Assembly: GCF_001942465.1 (NCBI RefSeq)
Contig: NZ_MKJY01000583.1
Coordinates: 1 to 34,814, forward strand
DNA from: Actinomadura sp. CNU-125
Lineage (GTDB): Bacteria > Actinomycetota > Actinomycetes > Streptosporangiales > Streptosporangiaceae
Length of the DNA stretch: 34,814 nt
Direction of reading: 5' to 3'
How positions within the stretch are numbered: position 1 is the stretch's first letter; the number at the start of each line of letters is the position of its first letter. Both the position numbers and the translations under genes were made by a program. Positions 25,422 through 34,814 of the stretch are shown in pieces. The notes beneath the pieces are model-generated. The model saw only the letters and a list, made by a program, of their open reading frames with translations. It searched no databases and was not told where the DNA came from.

Positions 25422-25465
25422 CCTGCTGCGAGGTCACGGAAGGGGCCGGGTAGGCTCGAAGGGCC

Positions 25466-25693
25466 ATGCGTTCCGTATTCCTCTACACCCTCGCCCGGTT
25501 CGTGATCTTCGCGGTGACCGCCGGGGTGCTCGCGCTGTTCGGCGCCCGCGGTTTCCTCCTGCTGATGCTCGCGCTGCTGGTCAGCGGCGTCATCAGCTAC
25601 GTCCTGCTGTCGGCGCAGCGCGACCGCCTCTCGGCGGCGGTCGACGGCAAGTGGCAGCGGTTCCAGGCGGGCCGCACCAAGGAAGACGCCTAG
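25466..25693 (+). CDS. Small membrane protein, DUF4229-like
   Basis: 75 residues: a first span (FLYTLARFVIFAVTAGVLALFG) and a second span (FLLLMLALLVSGVISYVLLS), then a basic cytoplasmic tail ending QRFQAGRTKEDA. This matches the small two-span DUF4229 proteins that commonly lie near menaquinone genes in actinobacteria. Function is unknown. TAGGCT (25451-25456) nine bases before the ATG indicates a leaderless message. Confidence 0.8.
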   Translation: MRSVFLYTLARFVIFAVTAGVLALFGARGFLLLMLALLVSGVISYVLLSAQRDRLSAAVDGKWQRFQAGRTKEDA

Positions 25694-25725
25694 GTCCTCC
25701 CGCCCGGGGCCTCCGGGAGCCCCGC

Positions 25726-25741
25726 CGGCGCCGAGGCGCCG
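25726..25741 (+). terminator. Short hairpin after the DUF4229 gene
   Basis: CGGCGCC (25726-25732) / GGCGCCG (25735-25741) with a 2-base centre. The tight loop is unfavourable, so it may be only part of the wider GC-rich fold here. Confidence 0.3.
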
Positions 25742-25776
25742 CAAGGGTCCGGCGCACCGCCTCTTAGGCTGGGGCC

Positions 25777-26477
25777 ATGACCCGCGCCTCACTCGATAAG
25801 AAGCCCGCCGACGTCGCGGCGATGTTCGACGGGACCGCCGAACGCTACGACCTGCTCAACACGCTGATGACCGGCGGCCAGGACCGGCGCTGGCGGCGGG
25901 AGGCGGTGCGGGCGCTGGACGCGCGGCCCGGCGAGCGGGTCCTCGATCTCGCGGCCGGGACCGGGACGTCGTCGGTGCCGTTCGCCGACGCGGGCGCGTC
26001 CACCGTGGCCTGCGACTTCTCCCTCGGCATGCTGCGCGTCGCGTCCGGCGGCAGGCGGGGACGCCGCGGCTGAGCTTCGTCGCCGGGGACGCGCTGCGGC
26101 TGCCGTTCGCGGACGCCGCGTTCGACGCCGTCACGATCTCGTTCGGCCTGCGCAACGTCGCCGACACCGTCGGGGCGCTGCGCGAGCTGCGCCGGGTGAC
26201 CCGTCCCGGCGGGCGGCTCCTGGTGTGCGAGGTCAGCCATCCCCCGAACCCGCTGCTGGCGTTCGGGCACAAGGCGCACCTGAAGTTCGGGCTGCCGCTG
26301 CTGTCGCGGGTCAGCTCCAACCCCGATTCCTACCGGTATCTGGCCGAGTCGACCCTCGCCTGGCCCGACCAGGCCGGGCTCGCCCGGCTGCTGCAGGAGG
26401 CGGGCTGGGAAGCCGTCCGCTGGCGCGACCTGACCTTCGGCGTCGCCGCGATGCACCATGGGACGAACCCGGGGTGA
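25777..26477 (+). CDS. menG: Demethylmenaquinone methyltransferase MenG/UbiE (frameshifted)
   Basis: MenG adds the last methyl group to demethylmenaquinone using SAM. Seen: VAAMFDGTAERYDLLNTLMTGGQDRRWRRE, the SAM motif VLDLAAGTGTSSVPFADAGA, then in the next frame FVAGDALRLPFADAAFDAVTISFGLRNVAD, LRELRRVTRPGGRLLVCEVSHP and FGVAAMHHG. One base is missing at about 26046/26047 (likely a lost C in a CCC run). With it restored the protein is 233 residues, normal for the family. TAGGCT (25765-25770) six bases before ATG 25777 predicts a leaderless message. It is followed by the Rex-controlled menJ-like gene and nuo, a quinone-linked neighbourhood. Confidence 0.93.
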
Positions 26478-26556
26478 CCCCCCGGCGACCGGGTGATCTT
26501 GGGACCGGTCCAAAACTGGAACGCCCCAGAAGTACCCACTGACCGTGATAAAGGAA

Positions 26557-26562
26557 TAGACT
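26557..26562 (+). promoter_or_regulatory. Candidate -10 box of the menJ-like gene
   Basis: TAGACT at 26557-26562 would start transcription near 26569, immediately before the Rex palindrome. No good -35 box is evident. Confidence 0.4.
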
Positions 26563-26574
26563 CCCCACCGGAAC

Positions 26575-26594
26575 CTTGTGAAGTACTTCACAAG
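26575..26594. promoter_or_regulatory. Perfect Rex operator before the menJ-like gene and nuo
   Basis: CTTGTGAAGTACTTCACAAG is a perfect 20-base palindrome and fits the Rex consensus TTGTGAA-n4-TTCACAA exactly. It lies just after the predicted transcription start and 22 bases before GTG 26617, where bound Rex would block transcription. The regulator gene rex is at 1144 in the same window. Confidence 0.85.
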
Positions 26595-26616
26595 CGAACG
26601 AACGAAGAGGACCATC

Positions 26617-27873
26617 GTGACCGACTCCACCCGACACGCCGATGTCATCGTCGTCGGGGCGGGCCCCGCCGGATCGTCCACCGCGTACTGGCTCGCCCAG
26701 GCCGGCCTCGACGTGCTGCTGCTGGAGAAGGCCACGTTCCCGCGGGACAAGATCTGCGGCGACGGGCTCACGCCGCGCGCCGTCCGGGCCCTGATCGGCA
26801 TGGGCGTCGACATCAACGACCCCGGCTGGGGGCGCAACAAGGGGCTGCGGATCTACGGCGGCGGCGTGAAGGTCGAACTGCCGTGGCCGGAGCTCGCGAG
26901 CTTCCCCGACTACGGTCTCGTCCGTAAGCGCACCGACCTCGACCAGCTGCTCGCCGAGCACGCCGCGAAGGCCGGGGCCCGGCTGCTGACCGGCTGCAAC
27001 GTCACCGGCCCGATCCTGGACGAGCGCACCGACCGGATCATCGGCGTCACCGCGAAGTACGAGGGCGAGGACGTCGAGTTCCGCGCGCCGCTCGTCGTCG
27101 CCGCCGACGGCAACTCGACCCGGCTGTCCCTCGCGATGGGGCTGCGCCGCCGCGACGACCGCCCGATGGGCGTTGCCGTCCGCCGCTACTTCGAGACCCC
27201 CCGCCACGACGACGAGTACATGGAGGCGTGGCTGGAACTGTGGGACGGGCAGCGCCTCCTCCCCGGTTACGGCTGGGTGTTCGGCGTGGGCGACGGCACG
27301 TCCAACGTCGGGCTCGGCCTCCTCAACACCAGCAAGGCGTTCCAGAACGTCGACTACCGCGGCATGATGCGCAGCTGGTGCGCGCAGATGCCGGAGGAAT
27401 GGCAGTTCGACGAGGAGCACGCGACCGGCAAGATCCGCGGCGCGGCGCTGCCGATGGGCTTCAACCGGCAGCCGCACTACACCCGCGGAATGCTGCTGGT
27501 CGGCGACGCGGGCGGCATGATCAACCCGTTCAACGGCGAGGGCATCGACTACGCGCTGGAGTCCGGGCGGCTGGCCGCCGACCTCATGGTGCAGGCGCTC
27601 GCCCGCCGCACCCCGGCGCAGCGCGAGCGGACGCTGCACGAGTACCCGCGCATCCTGAAGGACGAGCACGGCGGCTACTTCACGCTGGCCCGCGTGTTCG
27701 TGCAGGCCATCGGGGACCCGCGCGTCATGAAGTTCCTCACCGCGCACGGCCTGCCCCACCCCACCCTGATGCGGTTCACCCTGAAGCTCCTCGCGAACCT
27801 CACCGACCCCAAGGGCGGCGACGCGATGGACCGGGTCATCAATGCGATGCAGAAGGTGGCGCCGGCGGCTTGA
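26617..27873 (+). CDS. menJ: Geranylgeranyl reductase family FAD enzyme (menaquinone reductase MenJ-like)
   Basis: A 418-residue flavoprotein: dinucleotide motif VIVVGAGPAGSSTAYWLAQAG (10-30), FPRDKICGDGLTPRAVRAL, VAADGNSTRLS and LLVGDAGGMINPFNGEGIDYALESGRLAA. The family reduces isoprenoid double bonds. In mycobacteria MenJ saturates one unit of the menaquinone side chain, and a homologue stands before nuoA in Streptomyces. GTG 26617 follows a GAAGAGG ribosome site and gives the standard start. An earlier in-frame GTG (26578) lies inside the Rex palindrome and is unlikely. Gene symbol by analogy; the exact isoprenoid substrate is inferred. Confidence 0.85.
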   Translation: MTDSTRHADVIVVGAGPAGSSTAYWLAQAGLDVLLLEKATFPRDKICGDGLTPRAVRALIGMGVDINDPGWGRNKGLRIYGGGVKVELPWPELASFPDYGLVRKRTDLDQLLAEHAAKAGARLLTGCNVTGPILDERTDRIIGVTAKYEGEDVEFRAPLVVAADGNSTRLSLAMGLRRRDDRPMGVAVRRYFETPRHDDEYMEAWLELWDGQRLLPGYGWVFGVGDGTSNVGLGLLNTSKAFQNVDYRGMMRSWCAQMPEEWQFDEEHATGKIRGAALPMGFNRQPHYTRGMLLVGDAGGMINPFNGEGIDYALESGRLAADLMVQALARRTPAQRERTLHEYPRILKDEHGGYFTLARVFVQAIGDPRVMKFLTAHGLPHPTLMRFTLKLLANLTDPKGGDAMDRVINAMQKVAPAA

Positions 27874-27973
27874 GGTTCCTTGGAGGCGCTCCATGAGCGC
27901 AAAGTTTCGGCAGGTGAGCGGGTTGATTCGACGTACCCGACCCCCTGAGGGGAGTGCTATTGGTCACCTTGGC

Positions 27974-28011
27974 TAGGGTGACGGACCGTGCTCGTGACAG
28001 ATGTCACGAGC
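27974..28011. promoter_or_regulatory. nuoA upstream region with Rex-like palindrome
   Basis: GCTCGTGACA (27990-27999) - GA - TGTCACGAGC (28002-28011) is a perfect 22-base palindrome. Its core TCGTGAC-n4-GTCACGA differs from the Rex consensus at two positions per half. TAGGGT (27974-27979) is a possible -10 box just upstream. A further dyad GTCACC (27963-27968) / GGTGAC (27977-27982) lies next to it. It is a likely second control point for nuo, by Rex or another regulator. Confidence 0.5.
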
Positions 28012-28071
28012 TTGTAAAGGGTCGCGTCGCCCCGTACAGCGTCGTACGTTCCGAGGAGAGGCAGTAGAGAC

Positions 28072-28429
28072 ATGGATCTCTATGTACCGATCATTGTGCT
28101 GGGGGTGCTCGCGGCCGGCTTCGCGGTCGGCTCCGTGGCGATGGCCTCGGTCACCGGGCCGAAGCGGTGGAACCGCGCCCGCCTGGACGCCTACGAGTGC
28201 GGCATCGAGCCGACTCCCCAGCCGGTGGGCGGCGGACGTCCCGATCAAGTACTACCTGACGGCGATGCTCTTCATCGTCTTCGACATCGAGATCATCTTC
28301 CTTTACCCCTGGGCCGTCGCCTTCGACCAGATGGGGATCTTCGCCCTAGTGGAGATGGTCCTTTTCATCGTCACCGTGCTCGTGGCGTACGCCTACGTGT
28401 GGCGGCGCGGCGGTTTGGAGTGGGACTGA
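28072..28429 (+). CDS. nuoA: NADH-quinone oxidoreductase subunit A (frameshifted)
   Basis: A small three-span membrane subunit of complex I: a first span (YVPIIVLGVLAAGFAVGSVAMA), the conserved loop RARLDAYECGIEPTPQPVGGGR, then in another frame PIKYYLTAMLFIVFDIEIIFLYPWAVAF and a last span ending YVWRRGGLEWD. The break lies near 28237, where two bases (FP codons) appear missing relative to the family. Restored length is about 119 residues. ATG 28072 follows GAGGAGAGG. It is the first gene of the nuo operon and lies three bases before nuoB. Confidence 0.93.
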
Positions 28430-28432
28430 CTT

Positions 28433-28978
28433 ATGGGTCTTGAAGAGAAACTTCCCTCCGGCTTCCTGCTGACCACGGTCGAGCAGGTCGCGGGCTGGGC
28501 GCGGGCCAGTTCGATGTGGCCCGCGACCTTCGGCCTGGCCTGCTGCGCGATCGAGATGATGGCGGCGGGCGACCCGAAGCACGACTTCTCCCGCTGGGGA
28601 ATGGAGCGTGCCTCGGCGACGCCGCGGCAGGCCGACCTGATGATCGTCGCGGGCCGGGTGAGCCAGAAGATGGCGCCGGTGCTGCGGCAGATCTACGACC
28701 AGATGACCGAGCCCAAGTGGGTCATCGCGATGGGCGTGTGCGCGTCGTCCGGCGGCATGTTCAACAACTACGCGATCGTGCAGGGCGTCGACCACGTCGT
28801 CCCGGTGGACGTCTACCTGCCCGGCTGCCCGCCGCGGCCGGAGATGCTCATCGACGCGATCATCAAGCTGCACGACCAGGTGCGCAACACCAAGATGGGC
28901 CCGCAGCGCGCGAAGCAGATCGAGGAGCTGGAAGAGGCCAAGCGCCGCCGCCTGCCTCTCCTTGGACAGGGGGCCTGA
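28433..28978 (+). CDS. nuoB: NADH-quinone oxidoreductase subunit B
   Basis: A 181-residue peripheral-arm subunit carrying cluster N2, the last Fe-S centre before quinone. Cluster ligands are visible: Cys37 and Cys38 (LACCAIEMM), Cys103 (GVCASSGGMF) and Cys132 (LPGCPPRPE). The frame is intact. The C-terminal ~30 residues are charged helices (KQIEELEEAKRRRLP) common in actinobacterial NuoB. nuoC follows after three bases. Confidence 0.96.
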   Translation: MGLEEKLPSGFLLTTVEQVAGWARASSMWPATFGLACCAIEMMAAGDPKHDFSRWGMERASATPRQADLMIVAGRVSQKMAPVLRQIYDQMTEPKWVIAMGVCASSGGMFNNYAIVQGVDHVVPVDVYLPGCPPRPEMLIDAIIKLHDQVRNTKMGPQRAKQIEELEEAKRRRLPLLGQGA

Positions 28979-28981
28979 GCG

Positions 28982-29724
28982 ATGAGTTCGCAGAATCCCG
29001 AGCAGCAGGCCGAGCAGGCGGCGGACCGGCTGCCCGCACAGGCCGAGGACGAGCGCCGCGAGCAGCCGATCGTCCGCACGGGCATGTTCGGCGCGAAGAC
29101 GACCGGCGACACCTCCGGGTACGGCGGTCTCGTCGTCCGGCAGTCGCCGAAGGTGTCGGCGCCGCGCCCGTACGGCGGGCCGTCCGGCACCGCCGAGGCC
29201 GGTGAGTTCGACGACGTCGCCGACTCCCTGGAACGCGCCCTCCCGGACTTCGGGGACGCGATCGAACGGGTCGTCGTCGACCGCGGCGAGCTGACGTTCT
29301 TCGTGAAGCGCGAGCGTCTCGCCGAGGTCGCGCGGACCATGCGGGACGACCCCACGCTGCGCTTCGAGCTGTGTTCGAGCGTCTCGGGGGTGCACTACCC
29401 CGACGACACGGGCGCGGAGCTGCACTCGGTCACGCACCTGCTGTCGATCACGCACAACCGGCGCGTCCGGCTGGAGGCGACCTGCCCCGACGCCGACCCG
29501 CACCTGCCGTCGCTCGTGCCGGTCTACCCGACGGCCGACTGGCACGAGCGGGAGACCTACGACTTCTTCGGCATCGTCTACGACGGTCATCCGGCGCTCA
29601 CCCGCATCCAGATGCCCGACGACTGGGTCGGCCACCCGCAGCGCAAGGACTATCCCCTCGGCGGCATCCCCGTCGAGTACCGCGGAGCGGAGATCCCGCC
29701 TCCCGACGAGCGGAGGTCGTACAC

Positions 29725-29728
<4 letters not shown>
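28982..29728 (+). CDS. nuoC: NADH-quinone oxidoreductase subunit C
   Basis: 248 residues. An N-terminal extension of about 70 residues (Gln/Glu-rich, then MFGAKTTGDTSGYGGLV) precedes the 30-kDa subunit core: RFELCSSVSGVHYPDD, HSVTHLLSITHNRRVRLEA, the signature WHERETYDFFGIVYDGHPALTRIQMPDDW and HPQRKDYPLGGIPVEY. It anchors NuoB and NuoD in the peripheral arm. The stop overlaps the GTG of nuoD. Confidence 0.95.
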
Positions 29729-31067
<1,339 letters not shown>

Positions 31068-31071
<4 letters not shown>

Positions 31072-31850
31072 CGTACGAACCGGACGTCCTCGGCGGGCTG
31101 GAACGCGACGCCAAGGAGATCATCGCGCGGTACCCGAAGCCGCGGTCGGCGCTGCTGCCGCTGCTGCACCTGGTGCAGTCGGTCGACGGGCACGTCACGC
31201 AGGACGGCATCGAGTTCTGCGCCGAGCAGCTCGGGATCACGGCCGCGCAGGTCACGGGCGTCGCGACGTTCTACACGCAGTACAAGCACGCGCCGGTCGG
31301 CGAGTACCACGTCGGCGTCTGCATCAACACGCTGTGCGCGGTGATGGGCGGCGACCAGATCTGGTCGGAGCTGTCCGAGCACGTCGGGGTGGGCCACGAC
31401 GAGGCCACCGATGACGGCAAGGTCAGCCTGGAGCGGATCGAGTGCAACGCGGCCTGCGACTTCGCGCCGGTGATGATGGTCAACTGGGAGTTCTTCGACA
31501 ACATGACTCCCGAGAAGGCCAGGCGACTGGTCGACGACCTGCGCTCCGGTAAGGAAGTGCTTCCTTCACGCGGGCCGAACAAGCTGTGCGGCTGGAAGGA
31601 CGCGTCGCGCGTCCTCGCCGGGTTCCCCGACGGCCGCGCGGGCGAGGGCGTCCAGGCCGGGCCGGAGTCGCTGCGCGGCCTGGAACTGGCGAAGGAGCGC
31701 GGGTGGGCGGCGCCGCCGTCGGACGTCGATGCGGCGCGGCCGGACGAGCCGGTGCGGCCGTCCGAGATCACCGACCCGCCGCCGAACGAGCCCGGCGAGC
31801 CCATCGGCGGCGACGTGAAGCCGGGAACGCAGGAGGGGCGCAACAAGTGA
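31068..31850 (+). CDS. nuoE: NADH-quinone oxidoreductase subunit E
   Basis: 260 residues, the 24-kDa subunit holding [2Fe-2S] cluster N1a. Thioredoxin-like fold with ligands Cys85 and Cys90 (VGVCINTLCAVMGG) and Cys126 and Cys130 (IECNAACDFAPVMMVN). The C-terminal tail of about 100 residues beyond the fold is Pro/Glu/Gly-rich and looks disordered. The start overlaps the nuoD stop (ATGA) and the stop overlaps the nuoF GTG. Confidence 0.95.
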
Positions 31851-33151
31851 CGACGCTGACTCCGATCCTCACGAAGAACTGGGATCAGGCCGACTCGTTC
31901 ACCCGTGCCGGCTACGAGCGCGAGGGCGGCTACAAGGCGCTGCGCAAGGCGCTGGCGATGGACCCCGACGACATCGTCCAGCAGGTGAAGGACTCCGGCC
32001 TGCGCGGGCGCGGCGGCGCCGGGTTCCCCACCGGGATGAAGTGGGGGTTCCTGCCGCCGAGCAGCCCGAACCCGCGCTACCTGGTGGTGAACGCGGACGA
32101 GTCCGAGCCGGGCACGTGCAAGGACATCCCGCTGATGATGGCGAACCCGCACGTGCTCGTCGAGGGCGTGATCATCAGCTCGTTCGCGATCAAGGCGAAC
32201 ACCGCGTTCATCTACGTGCGCGGCGAGGTGCTGCACGTCATCAGGCGCCTCCACCAGGCGGTCGCGGAAGCATACGAAGCGGGTTACCTCGGGAAGAACA
32301 TTCTCGGGTCCGGGTTCGATCTGGACGTCGTCGTCCACAGCGGCGCCGGTGCCTACATCTGCGGCGAGGAGACGGCGCTGCTGGACTCGTTGGAGGGGTT
32401 CCGCGGTCAGCCCAGGCTGAAGCCTCCCTTCCCGGCGGTGGCGGGCCTTTACGGCGGACCCACCGTTATCAACAACGTCGAATCGATCTCGTCGGTTCCC
32501 TCGATCGTCGGGAACGGACCGGAATGGTTCGCCTCGATGGGCACCGAGAAGTCCCAGGGGTACGGGATCTTCTCGCTGTCGGGGCACGTCACCCGCCCCG
32601 GCCAGTACGAGGCGCCGCTCGGCATCACGCTGCGCGAACTGCTCGACATGGCGGGCGGGATCCGCGCGGGGCACCGGCTGAAGTTCTGGACGCCCGGCGG
32701 TTCGTCCACGCCGATCTTCACCGACGAGCACCTGGACGTCCCGCTGGACTTCGAGGGCGTCGGGGCCGCCGGGTCGATGCTCGGCACCCGCGCCCTGCAG
32801 ATCTTCGACGAGACGACCTGCGTCGTCCGGGCCGTGCTGCGCTGGTCGGAGTTCTACGCGCACGAGTCGTGCGGCAAGTGCACGCCGTGCCGCGAGGGGA
32901 CGTACTGGTACAAGCAGATGCTCAAGCGGCTGGAGGCCGGCAACGGCGAGGAGGCGGACCTCGAAACCCTCCTCGACCTGTCCGACAACATCCTCGGCCG
33001 CGCGTTCTGCGCGCTCGGCGACGGTGCGACGAGCCCGGTCGTCTCGTCCATCAAGCTGTTCCGGGACGAGTACCTGCAGCACTTCGAGCAGGGCGGCTGC
33101 CCGTTCGACCCGGCCGAGTCCACCCTCTGGGCTGAAGGAGGCGCCCGATGA
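31847..33151 (+). CDS. nuoF: NADH-quinone oxidoreductase subunit F (NADH- and FMN-binding)
   Basis: 434 residues, the 51-kDa subunit that oxidises NADH. Seen: glycine-rich FMN/NADH site GLRGRGGAGFPTGMKW (52-66), NADESEPGTCKD, HSGAGAYICGEETALLDSLEG, and N3 cluster ligands in ESCGKCTPCREGTYW plus the Cys in GRAFCALGDGATSP. The frame is intact. GTG 31847 overlaps the nuoE stop and the stop overlaps the nuoG ATG. Confidence 0.96.
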   Translation: MTTLTPILTKNWDQADSFTRAGYEREGGYKALRKALAMDPDDIVQQVKDSGLRGRGGAGFPTGMKWGFLPPSSPNPRYLVVNADESEPGTCKDIPLMMANPHVLVEGVIISSFAIKANTAFIYVRGEVLHVIRRLHQAVAEAYEAGYLGKNILGSGFDLDVVVHSGAGAYICGEETALLDSLEGFRGQPRLKPPFPAVAGLYGGPTVINNVESISSVPSIVGNGPEWFASMGTEKSQGYGIFSLSGHVTRPGQYEAPLGITLRELLDMAGGIRAGHRLKFWTPGGSSTPIFTDEHLDVPLDFEGVGAAGSMLGTRALQIFDETTCVVRAVLRWSEFYAHESCGKCTPCREGTYWYKQMLKRLEAGNGEEADLETLLDLSDNILGRAFCALGDGATSPVVSSIKLFRDEYLQHFEQGGCPFDPAESTLWAEGGAR

Positions 33152-34814
33152 GTGCTACTGTGAGTGGCGGTTCGGCGGCCCAGAGTGCTCCCCGCGTACG
33201 CGGGGGTGGTCCCGACGTGCAGCCCGCCGAAGAGATGGTGCAGGTCACCATCGACGGGTTCGAGATCGAGGTGCCCAAGGGCACGCTCCTCATCCGGGCC
33301 GCCGAGCTGCTCGGCATCCAGATCCCGCGCTTCTGCGACCACCCGCTGCTCGACCCCGTCGGAGCCTGCCGCCAGTGCCTGGTGGAGGTCCCCGACATGG
33401 GCAACGGGCGCGGGATGCCGAAGCCCGCCGCGTCCTGCACGACCACGGTCATGCCCGGCATGGTCGTCAAGACGCAGCTGACCTCGAAGGTCGCCGACAA
33501 GGCGCAGCACGGGGTCATGGAGCTGCTGCTGATCAACCACCCGCTGGACTGCCCGATCTGCGACAAGGGCGGCGAATGCCCGCTGCAGAACCAGGCGATG
33601 TCCAACGGCCGCGGCGAGACCCGCTTCACCGAGACCAAGCGGACGTTCCCCAAGCCGATCCCGCTGTCCAGCCAGGTGCTGCTCGACCGGGAGCGCTGCA
33701 TCCAGTGCGCCCGCTGCACCCGGTTCTCCGACCAGATCGCCGGGGACGCGTTCATCGACCTGTTCGACCGCGGCGCCAAGGAGCAGGTCGGCGCGGCGGA
33801 CGGCAAGCCGTTCCAGTCGTACTTCTCCGGCAACACCGTGCAGATCTGCCCGGTCGGGGCGCTGACCGGCGCCGCCTACCGGTTCCGGTCGCGGCCGTTC
33901 GACCTCGTCTCGCAGCCGAGCACCTGCGAGCACTGCGCGGCCGGCTGCGCGCTGCGCACCGACCACCGGCGCGGGAAGATCACGCGGCGGCTGGCCGGGG
34001 ACGACCCGCAGGTCAACGAGGAATGGAACTGCGACAAGGGCCGCTGGGCGTTCACCTACGGCACCCAGCCCGACCGGCTCACGCACCCGCTCGTCCGGAA
34101 CGAGGACGGGGAGCTGGAGATCGCGTCGTGGCCGGAGGCGCTGACGATCGCGGCGCGCGGCCTCGCCGCCGCGCGCGGGTCGGCCGGGGTGCTGGCCGGC
34201 GGGCGCGGCACCCTGGAGGACGCCTACGCGTACGCGAAGTTCGCGCGGATCGCGCTCGGCACGAACGACGTCGACTTCCGGGCCCGTCCGCTGTCGGGCG
34301 AGGAGGCGGACTTCCTCGCCTCGTCGGTCGCGGGCCGCTCGATCGAGGTGTCGTACGGCGACCTGGAGAAGGCGCCGGCCGTCCTGCTCGCCGGGTTCGA
34401 ACCCGAAGAGGAATCGGCGATCGTCTTCCTGCGGCTCCGCAAGGCGTCCCGCAAGAACGGCCTGAAGGTGTACGCGGCGGCGCCGTTCGCCACGCGCGGC
34501 CTGCGGAAGGTCGGCGGGACGCTGCTGCCGACCCGTCCGGGCGCGGAGGCCGAGACGATCGGCGCGCTCATCTCCGACGGGTCGTTCGCGGACGTCCGGG
34601 GGCTGCTGGAGACGCCGGGCGCGGTGATCCTCGTCGGTGAGCGGCTCGCGACGAGCCCCGGCGCTGTCGGCCGCGGTCCGGCTCGCCAAGGCGACCGGCG
34701 CCCGGCTCGCCTGGGTTCCGCGCCGGGCCGGGGACCGCGGCGCGGTCGAGGCCGGGGCGCTGCCCGGGCTGCTGCCGATCGGCCGCCCGGTCGCCGACGA
34801 CGACGCCCGCGCGG
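33148..34814 (+). CDS. nuoG: NADH-quinone oxidoreductase subunit G, 3' end outside window (frameshift near 34660)
   Basis: The 75-kDa Fe-S subunit, truncated by the window edge. The N-terminal plant-ferredoxin domain carries Cys63, Cys74, Cys77 and Cys97. Further ligands follow in HPLDCPICDKGGECPLQN and RCIQCARCTRFSDQIAG, and CPVGALT. STCEHCAAGCAL and NEEWNCDKGRWAFTYG (a further [4Fe-4S] site) open the molybdopterin-oxidoreductase-like half. At about 34660 an extra G (or loss of two bases) breaks the frame. Beyond it the frame starting at 34661 reads ALSAAVRLAKATGARLAWVPRRAGDRGAVEAGALPGLLP, the expected sequence. ATG 33148 overlaps the nuoF stop. Confidence 0.94.
   Translation, partial: MSATVSGGSAAQSAPRVRGGGPDVQPAEEMVQVTIDGFEIEVPKGTLLIRAAELLGIQIPRFCDHPLLDPVGACRQCLVEVPDMGNGRGMPKPAASCTTTVMPGMVVKTQLTSKVADKAQHGVMELLLINHPLDCPICDKGGECPLQNQAMSNGRGETRFTETKRTFPKPIPLSSQVLLDRERCIQCARCTRFSDQIAGDAFIDLFDRGAKEQVGAADGKPFQSYFSGNTVQICPVGALTGAAYRFRSRPFDLVSQPSTCEHCAAGCALRTDHRRGKITRRLAGDDPQVNEEWNCDKGRWAFTYGTQPDRLTHPLVRNEDGELEIASWPEALTIAARGLAAARGSAGVLAGGRGTLEDAYAYAKFARIALGTNDVDFRARPLSGEEADFLASSVAGRSIEVSYGDLEKAPAVLLAGFEPEEESAIVFLRLRKASRKNGLKVYAAAPFATRGLRKVGGTLLPTRPGAEAETIGALISDGSFADVRGLLETPGAVILVGERLATSPGAVGRGPARQGDRRPARLGSAPGRGPRRGRGRGAARAAADRPPGRRRRRPR

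Noticed and set aside
26578..26616. Upstream GTG (26578) as start of the menJ-like gene
   Set aside because: It lies inside the perfect Rex palindrome and would add 13 residues not expected in the family. GTG 26617 has a ribosome site and matches the standard N-terminus.

Overview
The window comes from a very GC-rich (over 70% by eye) chromosome of a filamentous actinomycete. Codon third positions are almost all G or C and GTG starts are common. The gene content (rex-hemACDB order, bldC, ResB/CcsB cytochrome c biogenesis, menaquinone synthesis beside a full nuo operon, a latex-clearing protein and membrane Ser/Thr kinases) fits the Streptosporangiales, most likely an Actinomadura-like genus. 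The genus is an inference.

Layout: 1-783 ends an ABM-domain gene and holds a glutaredoxin. 784-7208 is the redox sensor gene rex followed by hemA, hemC, a SUMT-like/hemD fusion and hemB. 7300-7947 is a small primase/polymerase-like protein. 7966-10053 is a TetR regulator divergent from an Lcp-type rubber oxygenase. 10119-11806 (minus) is a membrane kinase-like protein with degraded catalytic residues. 11941-15054 holds hemL, a DapA-family gene (minus) and a LysR gene. 15019-17535 is an active-looking membrane Ser/Thr kinase flanked by long inverted copies of an intergenic repeat. 17555-22246 is a phosphatase followed by the cytochrome c biogenesis set (ResA-CcdA-ResB-CcsB). 22479-23867 is a lethal-factor-like metallopeptidase with a small acidic partner gene. 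24017-24220 (minus) is bldC. 24456-27873 holds a threonine dehydratase, a DUF4229 membrane protein, menG and a geranylgeranyl-reductase-family gene (menJ-like). 28072 to the right edge is nuoABCDEFG, with nuoG cut by the window edge.

Functional thread: much of the window serves respiration. It covers heme synthesis (hemACDB, hemL), covalent heme attachment to cytochromes c, menaquinone methylation and saturation, and complex I. Rex, encoded at the left end, probably ties these together. A Rex operator-like site overlaps the likely rex promoter. A perfect 20-bp Rex palindrome lies before the menJ-like gene, and a weaker palindrome lies before nuoA.

Caution: at least nine genes (rex, hemA, hemC, hemD fusion, hemB, both kinase genes, menG, nuoA, and nuoG at its end) contain 1-2 base indels that break or scramble conserved reading frames. 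Because this hits essential and non-essential genes alike, I read it as residual sequencing error rather than gene decay. I therefore give one CDS per gene across the frameshift.
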